Below, piece by piece: positions 1-5,228 of a stretch of DNA of 5,228 nt. The notes beneath the pieces are model-generated. The model worked only from the letters and a program-made list of their open reading frames with translations, was not told where the DNA came from and did not search any database. How positions within the stretch are numbered: the stretch's first letter is position 1; every line of letters begins with the position of its first letter. The stretch lies in contig UREB01000129.1 in the NCBI GenBank assembly GCA_900546685.1, positions 1 through 5,228 of the forward strand, read 5' to 3'. This stretch comes from an uncultured Eubacteriales bacterium. GTDB taxonomy: Bacteria; Bacillota; Clostridia; Christensenellales; QAND01. The translations under genes were made by a program, and so were the position numbers.

Positions 1-788
1 GCTTCCTCCAAACTGCACGATCCATCAAAATAGGAAAAGAGCTGTTTGTATCCTAAGCCCTGCATAGATGGCAAGGATGATGGCAAATGCAAATTGTAAA
101 TTTTTTTTGCCTCTTCCAGCAAACCATTGTCAACCATAATTTCGATTCTCTTTTTGATTCGCTTTACCAACTCTTGCCTGGGCCATTGTAACCCAATTAA
201 AATAAAACGGTAAATATCTTTTTTTTCGAATTTGCCACTGTTATCCTGCTGGCTAAACGGTATCCCTGTAATGCAGTATACCTCTAAAGCTCGAATTACT
301 CGTTTAACATCATTTGGATGTAAACGGCTTGCAGTTTTCTTATCGACTTTAGAAAGCATCATATGTAAAGCTAATTTTCCATTTTTGTTGACATATTCTG
401 TCAATTCCCGTCTAATTGTTTCATCCGAAATAGCGTTTGAAAACGACATTCTATAGAGCAAAGAACGAATGTAAAGTCCTGTACCCCCACATATGATGGA
501 AAGCTTTCCGCTATTGTAAACATCTTTGATTGCTTTTGTTGCTTGCCGCTCATACTGACTGACCGTATATTCGTTGGTTACAGATACGACGTCCATCATA
601 TGGTGGGGAACGCCCTGGCGCTCTTCCATGCTTGGCTTAGCAGAGCCTATATTCAGTTCTTTATAAACCTGCATAGAGTCTGCATTGATGATTTCCCCAT
701 CAAATATTTTTGCTAAGTGAATCGCCATATCAGTCTTCCCTGAAGCCGTTGGCCCTGCTACAACCACAAGCGGGATTCGCTGCTTCAT
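1..788 (-). CDS. miaA: tRNA dimethylallyltransferase MiaA, C-terminus cut by window edge
   Basis: Transfers a dimethylallyl group from DMAPP to N6 of A37 in tRNAs reading UNN codons (i6A, the precursor of ms2i6A); cytoplasmic. The frame is open from the ATG at 788 to the left edge, 262 codons with no stop. The family is usually about 300-320 residues, so roughly 50 C-terminal residues lie outside. Visible landmarks: P-loop GPTASGKTD (residues 12-20), DSMQVYKELNIGSAKPS just after it, GVPHHMMDV, GGTGLYIRSLLY (around residue 105), HPNDVKRVIRALEVY followed by TGIPFS (around 165-185), W-R-EL-RI-RI-M-GL-EEA, and QGLGYKQL near the cut end. The start is supported by the usual short lead-in MKQRIPLVVVAGPTASGK. 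It overlaps the mutL stop by four bases and lacks a good Shine-Dalgarno, so it is probably translated by coupling to mutL. Its distal two thirds are more AT-rich than mutL and mutS. No frameshift was seen on codon-by-codon reading. Confidence 0.95.
   Translation of the reverse strand, partial: MKQRIPLVVVAGPTASGKTDMAIHLAKIFDGEIINADSMQVYKELNIGSAKPSMEERQGVPHHMMDVVSVTNEYTVSQYERQATKAIKDVYNSGKLSIICGGTGLYIRSLLYRMSFSNAISDETIRRELTEYVNKNGKLALHMMLSKVDKKTASRLHPNDVKRVIRALEVYCITGIPFSQQDNSGKFEKKDIYRFILIGLQWPRQELVKRIKKRIEIMVDNGLLEEAKKIYNLHLPSSLPSMQGLGYKQLFSYFDGSCSLEE
785..788 (-). promoter_or_regulatory. mutL-miaA ATGA stop/start overlap
   Basis: The miaA ATG (788-786) and the mutL TGA (787-785) overlap as ATGA. 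The nearest purine run resembling a Shine-Dalgarno is AAGG at 806-803, about 14 bases upstream of the ATG, which is too far to be effective. Translation of miaA therefore probably relies on ribosomes terminating mutL. Confidence 0.8.
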
Positions 789-2689
789 ACCAGTCTACCA
801 AACCTTTTTTCCAACTCTGTTTTAGAAACGCGAATTGCAATAGGCCTTCCATGCGGGCATGTCAAATGCTCATGATTACGCAGCTTATCCACCAACACTT
901 CCATCTCCTCCTGACTTAGCGCATCGCCTGCCTTAATGCTATGGCGGCATGCAGAGCGGATCAGTTTATGCATTACCATATCGCTCATTTGTACATTTTC
1001 TCCATTGAGCGCATGATCCAACACATCTGTAAAAAATCTAGCGATAGAAACCGTTCCCAAAACCAAAGGATAGGCGCGCACAATCACTTCCTTTTCACCG
1101 AAAACAGAGACGTCAAATCCCAATCTATCAAACACATTTTGATGATCCTGAAAGGCCGTCATTTCAGAAAAAGTCAAAGACAAAATATCGGGCACCAGCA
1201 TGGGCTGCGAAACTACTTCGCTTTGTAAGATCTGCTCCTTATACGCATCATAGGTAAGCCGTTCGTGCCCCGCATGCTGGTCGATAATATAGAATACCTG
1301 TCCGGATTGAACCAACAAATAAGTTTCAAAAAGCTGTCCCAATACAATCGGATGCTCTCCTAAAGATCTTCTCTCTGCCGTCATTTCAACGGAGGATGTT
1401 TCCTTCTTTGCTGTATCAAAGGGAGTGGTATGCACTGGCATAATACTCGCATCTTCATGCAGCTCATAAGCGCCGCTTCCAAGGCGAAAAGTAAAACTGG
1501 CAGGACGCTGTTTCTCATTTTCCCATAAGGTATGTTTTGTATAGTCTAAATGCTGTGCGTCTTCCTCCTTAAAAGCCGATACCATATCATCCGTTTGGCC
1601 TTTTTCTTCCAATTCCATCTGCTGTGGTGCCTGTTCTGAAAAAGCATCCGCAGAGGAATCTTTTTCCTGATAGGAAAACGGGCTTTCTGTCTCTTTTCGC
1701 CCTTTTTGCTGCAAAGCTACTGATTGCTGTACTGCCTCTGTGATACTATTACTGATGGCCAAAGGATCTGCAAAACGCACCTCTACCTTTTGTGGATGTA
1801 CATTGACGTCCACATTGGCATACGGCATTTCCAAATTTAGAACAAAAAACGGAAACCGGCCAATCATCAACGTTTGTCCATATCCCTTTTGTACGGCTTC
1901 CGACAATAGCTTGCTTTGAATGACTCGCCCGTTGACGATCAGCGTTTGCCCCGCATGCGTCTGGCGGGAAAGCTCCTGCGCCCCAATATAGCCTTTTATT
2001 TTTAGCGCGTCGCGCTGATAGGAAACAGGCAGAATCTGATGCACCACCTGCTTACCATATACCGAAACAATCGCATCCTTTAGCCCACTACCCGGACTGT
2101 GATATACCGTTTTGTGGTTATTTACCAGACGAATGGATATTTCTGGATGGGAAAGAATGGCACGAAGTACCACATCCGATACCTTGGCAGCCTCCACAGC
2201 GGGCGATTTTACAAACTTCAGTCTGGCTGGTGTATTGAAAAACAAATCCTTTACCGTTATACTCGTTCCCTCAGGACATCCCACCGGCCCCTGGTCTATA
2301 ATCTTTCCACCTTCCAGGGAAATAGAAGAGCCAAGATCGCATCCTTTTTGCCGGGAGGATAAAGCAACTCTGGATACAGCGGCAATGCTGGAAAGCGCTT
2401 CACCTCGGAATCCCATAGTTTCAATGGCCATCAGGGAGTCTCCGCTTCGTATCTTCCCTGTGGCATGGCGCATAAAGGCTAGGGGAAGGTCGTCTGGATG
2501 TATCCCAGAACCGTTGTCTGCGATACGGATCAGCGAAAGGCCGCCGCTGGCAATCTCTATGGATATAGAGGTAGCCCCTGCATCCAAAGCATTTTCCATA
2601 AGCTCTTTTACCACGGAGGAGGGCCGCTCTACGACTTCCCCTGCCGCGATACGGTTGCTTGTGGATTCATCTAATAATTGTATCCGCAT
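785..2689 (-). CDS. mutL: DNA mismatch repair protein MutL, endonuclease type
   Basis: Couples mismatch recognition by MutS to strand incision. It is 634 residues, a normal full length. The N-terminal GHKL ATPase has E29 and N33 in KELMENALDAGA, D58 in DNGSGI, HATGKI (75-80, where HATSKI is usual), GFRGEALSSIA (93-103) and GTSI (141-144). The transducer domain follows to about 325, including NGRVIQSKLL and VDVNVHPQKVEVRF. Residues about 330-445 form a polar E/K/Q/S-rich linker typical of the family. The C-terminal dimerisation and nuclease domain has DQHAGHER (470-477; D470, H472, E476), ACRHSIKAG (580-588), CPHGRP (611-616) and a terminal FGR (630-632). These are the metal-site motifs of latent MutL endonucleases, so MutH is not expected. 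QPMLVP (495-500) resembles the beta-clamp motif QEMIVP of Bacillus subtilis MutL. The last acidic position of DQHA(X)2E(X)4E is Asp481 rather than Glu. The start is fixed by conserved MRIQLLDESTSNRIAAGEVVERP, an upstream GGAG and the one-base overlap with mutS. Confidence 0.98.
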   Translation of the reverse strand: MRIQLLDESTSNRIAAGEVVERPSSVVKELMENALDAGATSISIEIASGGLSLIRIADNGSGIHPDDLPLAFMRHATGKIRSGDSLMAIETMGFRGEALSSIAAVSRVALSSRQKGCDLGSSISLEGGKIIDQGPVGCPEGTSITVKDLFFNTPARLKFVKSPAVEAAKVSDVVLRAILSHPEISIRLVNNHKTVYHSPGSGLKDAIVSVYGKQVVHQILPVSYQRDALKIKGYIGAQELSRQTHAGQTLIVNGRVIQSKLLSEAVQKGYGQTLMIGRFPFFVLNLEMPYANVDVNVHPQKVEVRFADPLAISNSITEAVQQSVALQQKGRKETESPFSYQEKDSSADAFSEQAPQQMELEEKGQTDDMVSAFKEEDAQHLDYTKHTLWENEKQRPASFTFRLGSGAYELHEDASIMPVHTTPFDTAKKETSSVEMTAERRSLGEHPIVLGQLFETYLLVQSGQVFYIIDQHAGHERLTYDAYKEQILQSEVVSQPMLVPDILSLTFSEMTAFQDHQNVFDRLGFDVSVFGEKEVIVRAYPLVLGTVSIARFFTDVLDHALNGENVQMSDMVMHKLIRSACRHSIKAGDALSQEEMEVLVDKLRNHEHLTCPHGRPIAIRVSKTELEKRFGRLV

Positions 2690-2700
2690 TATTTTACTCC
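2687..2700 (-). promoter_or_regulatory. mutL ribosome binding site and mutS-mutL stop/start overlap
   Basis: On the minus strand GGAG (2700-2697) stands seven bases before the mutL ATG (2689-2687), inside the last codons of mutS. The mutS TAA (2691-2689) shares its last A with that ATG, forming TAATG. This decides the mutL start and suggests that ribosomes finishing mutS reinitiate on mutL. Confidence 0.85.
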
Positions 2701-5196
2701 ATTTGCTTTCAACGTAAGCTCATGCAACATCGTAAACGCCTCCATAGGCGTGACTTGCGTCATATCCATGCTGCATAGCTGTTTTATGATTTCCTTTGTA
2801 TTGTCTTTTCCTGCGTCAAATTTCATTTGGCCTTCCACATCATCGGTTTCCTCTGTATGTAGATGAGGATTCAGGCTGACATCCTGAAGATTATTCAAAA
2901 CTTCTCTTGCACGTTTTACGACCTGTTTCGGCACACCGGCAAGCTTAGCTACCTCTATACCAAAGCTCTTATCTGTCGCTCCTGGAGAGATTCTATGAAG
3001 AAATACGATATCATCCCCGATTTCTCTTGCCAAAACACAATAGTTTTTTACGCCAGGCATGGTGCTTTCCAGCCCTGCCAGCTCATGATAATGCGTAGCA
3101 AATAGGGTTTTTGCACCTACATTTTGCGGGCTGCATAGGTACTCCGATACCGCCCAGGCAATGGACAGCCCATCAAATGTACTGGTACCCCGCCCAATTT
3201 CATCCAACAGAACCAGGCTGTTTTTTGTCGCATGGTTTAGGATATTGGCCGTTTCTGTCATCTCTACCATGAACGTACTGCGGCCGGAAGCCAGATCATC
3301 TGAAGCACCCACCCGAGTAAAGATCTGATCTACCAAGCAAATATCTGCAGAATCCGCCGGCACAAATGAACCAATATGGGCCATTAGCACAATCACTGCC
3401 ACCTGCCTCATATACGTGCTTTTTCCAGACATATTTGGGCCTGTAATAATCAAGAGCCTGTCGGTTTCTTGATCCATCTTTACGTTGTTTGGCACAAAGC
3501 CGGAAACTGTCTTTTCCACTACAGGATGCCGTCCCTCGGTTATATGAATGCTGCCTTCTTGGTTGATTTTCGGTCTTACATATTTGTTTTCATAGGCAGC
3601 GAACGCCAACGCCTGAAGCACATCCAGCTCTGCTAAGGCCTTGGAGGTTGTCTGCAAGGTGCGGATATGTGTTGTGATCTCCTCCCTAAGCGCAACAAAA
3701 AGCGCATATTCCAGCCGAATACACTTTTCCTGCGCGCCAAGCAGCGTCTCCTCCATTTTTTTTAACTCTTCTGTGATATACCGCTCTGCATTGACAAGCG
3801 TCTGCTTGCGCACATACCGATACGGCACCTGAGCAATCTGCCCTTTGCTCACCTCAATATAATAGCCAAAGACCTTGTTATAGCCTATTTTCAATGTTTT
3901 AATACCGGTTTCTTCTTTTTCACGCGCTTCCAACTCTGCCAGCCATTGCTTGCCATCCGTTGCAGCGCTTTTTAGCGTATCCACCTCTTGATTATAACCC
4001 GGCTTAATGATCCCACCGTCCCGGACGGAAATGGGCGGATCATCAATCAATGCGTTGTCTATTAAGGAAACCAGGTCCTCCAAAGGATCCAGCCTATTTA
4101 AAATCGCATCGATCTCCGGGCAGCCCGCTTTGGCCAAGATGCTTTTGATTTCAGGTACGGCCGACAGCGACTGGCAAATGGCCTTGGCATCCCTTGCATT
4201 CAGCGTCTGATACGAGATCTTGCTGCAAAGGCGTTCCAAATCGTATACCTTGTCCAAACAATCCCGAATCTGTTCACGCAAACCAAAGTGCTCAAAAAAA
4301 CATGCCACGGCATTCTGCCTGTGTTCAATGGCTTGGGCATTTTGCAAAGGCTGCTCGATCCAACGCTTGAGCAGCCGGCTGCCTTGCGCGGTTCGCGTTT
4401 TATCCAAAACCCCAAACAGCGTCCCTTTTTTCCCGCTTCCCATCATAGGCTGCGTAAGCTCCAAATTACGTTTGGTGCTTTTGTCCAGCATCATGATGTT
4501 GGCGTCATCGGCCTTTTGAAGGCGGTTGATATGCAGCAAAGACACCTTCTGCGTTTGAATTAAATAGGTGCTAAGAGCTCCCGCTGCCTGTACACCTACG
4601 GGTAGCTTTTCCAACCCCAACTCTTTGATGCTGGGCTGATGAAACTGTTTTAAGAGAGACTCCTCAGCATTTTGCTTGGAAAAATTCCATGCACCTTGGG
4701 TCGTTACCATTGCTTTGATTTGTGATAACGTAGGCAACGCCGCCAAATAGGTTGCATCGTCTGTGATGATTTCAGCAGGGTCTAGCTGCCCTACGACCTG
4801 CTCTAATGCCTGCGCGATTCCATCCGCTTTGATTTGATCCACAACAAACTCGCCGGTAGAGACATCGCACCAAGCACAGCCCAAGATAGGCTTTTTCCAA
4901 AATACAGATAGGATATACCGGCAGCTCTCTCGCTCCAGCATATTTTCCTCAATGACGGTACCGGGCGTGATGACGCGCACTATCTCCCTTTCCACCAAGC
5001 CCTTAGAGGTGGCTGGATCTGTCATTTGTTCACAAATGGCAACCTTATGACCATTTTCCACCAGCTTTTTTATATAGTTGTTTACGCTGTGGTAGGGCAC
5101 GCCGCACATGGGGGCCCGCTCTTCCAGGCCGCAATCCCGTCCTGTTAAAACTAGTTCCAACTCTTTGCTGGCCGTTTGGGCATCTTCGAAGAACAT
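2689..5196 (-). CDS. mutS: DNA mismatch repair ATPase MutS, lacking its first ~38 residues
   Basis: Binds base mismatches and small loops as a dimer and, on ATP binding, becomes a sliding clamp that recruits MutL. The first ATG in frame gives 835 residues, but families begin about 38 residues earlier; residue 1 here is the Met right after the F-x-E recognition motif. Present are the rest of the mismatch-binding domain (to about 80), connector (about 90-205), core and lever (about 225-390 and 505-545), clamp (about 395-500, with KIGYNKVFGYYIEV at 436-449), and the ATPase: Walker A GPNMSGKST (586-594), RVGASDDLASGRSTFMVEM (628-646), Walker B LVLLDEIGRGTST (661-673), FATHYHEL (699-706) and SFGIEVAKLAGVP (744-756). 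The C-terminal tail contains QMKF (790-793), a weak match to the beta-clamp motif seen in Firmicutes MutS. The codon before the ATG is TAA, so this start is forced by a stop that probably does not belong there. No Shine-Dalgarno suits it, and I doubt it is the native start. Catalytic motifs are all intact. Confidence 0.95.
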   Translation of the reverse strand: MFFEDAQTASKELELVLTGRDCGLEERAPMCGVPYHSVNNYIKKLVENGHKVAICEQMTDPATSKGLVEREIVRVITPGTVIEENMLERESCRYILSVFWKKPILGCAWCDVSTGEFVVDQIKADGIAQALEQVVGQLDPAEIITDDATYLAALPTLSQIKAMVTTQGAWNFSKQNAEESLLKQFHQPSIKELGLEKLPVGVQAAGALSTYLIQTQKVSLLHINRLQKADDANIMMLDKSTKRNLELTQPMMGSGKKGTLFGVLDKTRTAQGSRLLKRWIEQPLQNAQAIEHRQNAVACFFEHFGLREQIRDCLDKVYDLERLCSKISYQTLNARDAKAICQSLSAVPEIKSILAKAGCPEIDAILNRLDPLEDLVSLIDNALIDDPPISVRDGGIIKPGYNQEVDTLKSAATDGKQWLAELEAREKEETGIKTLKIGYNKVFGYYIEVSKGQIAQVPYRYVRKQTLVNAERYITEELKKMEETLLGAQEKCIRLEYALFVALREEITTHIRTLQTTSKALAELDVLQALAFAAYENKYVRPKINQEGSIHITEGRHPVVEKTVSGFVPNNVKMDQETDRLLIITGPNMSGKSTYMRQVAVIVLMAHIGSFVPADSADICLVDQIFTRVGASDDLASGRSTFMVEMTETANILNHATKNSLVLLDEIGRGTSTFDGLSIAWAVSEYLCSPQNVGAKTLFATHYHELAGLESTMPGVKNYCVLAREIGDDIVFLHRISPGATDKSFGIEVAKLAGVPKQVVKRAREVLNNLQDVSLNPHLHTEETDDVEGQMKFDAGKDNTKEIIKQLCSMDMTQVTPMEAFTMLHELTLKANGVK

Positions 5197-5228
5197 TTAA
5201 TAAAAATCCACCAACAGAAACCTCAGTA
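5197..5228 (-). pseudogene. mutS: Upstream in-frame piece of mutS N-terminus, interrupted by TAA
   Basis: Read in the mutS frame on the minus strand this stretch gives L-R-F-L-L-V-D-F-Y-stop, directly followed by the MFFEDA that starts the downstream open frame. Firmicutes MutS proteins typically have L-F-F-R-L-G-D-F-Y-E at this place. Register and spacing match exactly, so this is coding sequence of mutS, not a leader region. The TAA at 5197-5199 occupies the codon of the conserved Glu of the F-x-E motif (Glu38 in E. coli); the Phe (TTT, 5203-5205) is retained. Three other positions differ from consensus. Either the window edge carries sequence errors or mutS has a real nonsense mutation; I favour error. 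The remaining N-terminal ~28 residues lie beyond the edge. Confidence 0.75.

Noticed and set aside
179..235. Runs of eight identical bases in miaA (at about 219-226 and 101-108) as possible frameshift sites
   Set aside because: Reading codon by codon across both runs keeps the MiaA family sequence in frame on either side, so there is no sign of a frameshift or programmed slippage.
2112..2717. A 201-codon open frame on the plus strand antisense to the mutL 5' end
   Set aside because: It lies opposite the highly conserved MutL ATPase region and its protein is the mirror of those codons (SISSFTTEEGRSTTSPAAIRL opposite KELMENALDAGA and IAAGEVVERPS). It has no convincing ribosome binding site or domain, so it is a shadow of mutL.
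5194..5196. The ATG at 5196 as the true start of a naturally short MutS (such as MutS2 or another subfamily)
   Set aside because: The remaining protein has the MutS1 domain order, including connector and the end of the mismatch-binding domain. Recognisable MutS1 sequence also continues upstream of the ATG, so the protein is a truncated MutS1.
5197..5199. TAA as a reassigned sense codon
   Set aside because: mutS itself ends with TAA at 2691-2689, exactly at the family's usual C-terminus and overlapping the mutL start, and mutL ends with TGA. A code that reads TAA as an amino acid does not fit.
5197..5228. Frameshift or phase-variable tract as the cause of the mutS truncation
   Set aside because: D-F-Y before the stop and M-F-F after it are in the same frame with correct spacing. 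The longest homopolymer there is five T, so a substitution explains the stop better than an indel.

Overview
The window lies inside a minus-strand operon of three overlapping genes, read right to left: mutS, then mutL, then miaA. The gene order mutS-mutL-miaA is common in Clostridia and other Firmicutes. The MutL is of the endonuclease type (DQHA motif, no MutH expected) and carries a Firmicutes-like sliding-clamp motif. Together these suggest a clostridial or other Firmicutes chromosome of moderate G+C. I cannot name a genus.

Layout: 1-788 is miaA (tRNA dimethylallyltransferase), whose C-terminus is cut by the left window edge. 785-2689 is a complete mutL. 2689-5196 is nearly all of mutS, and 5197-5228 holds part of its missing N-terminus. 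There is no intergenic space: mutS and mutL share one base (TAATG), and mutL and miaA share four (ATGA). I see no promoter, terminator, RNA gene, repeat, mobile element or CRISPR. The operon promoter should lie beyond the right edge and the terminator beyond the left edge.

MutS recognises mismatches and uses ATP to recruit MutL. MutL, also an ATPase, nicks the new strand with help from the beta clamp. MiaA modifies A37 of tRNAs that read UNN codons and is linked to the other two by transcription rather than by mechanism.

The one real anomaly is at the right edge. The mutS frame continues upstream of its first usable ATG with recognisable family sequence (..DFY), but a TAA stands where the Glu of the F-x-E mismatch-recognition motif should be. 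Three more of the nine preceding codons also depart from the family consensus. Because these changes cluster in the last 32 bases while the other 835 codons look intact, a sequence or assembly error at a contig end is the likeliest cause; a recent mutS nonsense mutation is the alternative. I found no sign of a previously undescribed system here.
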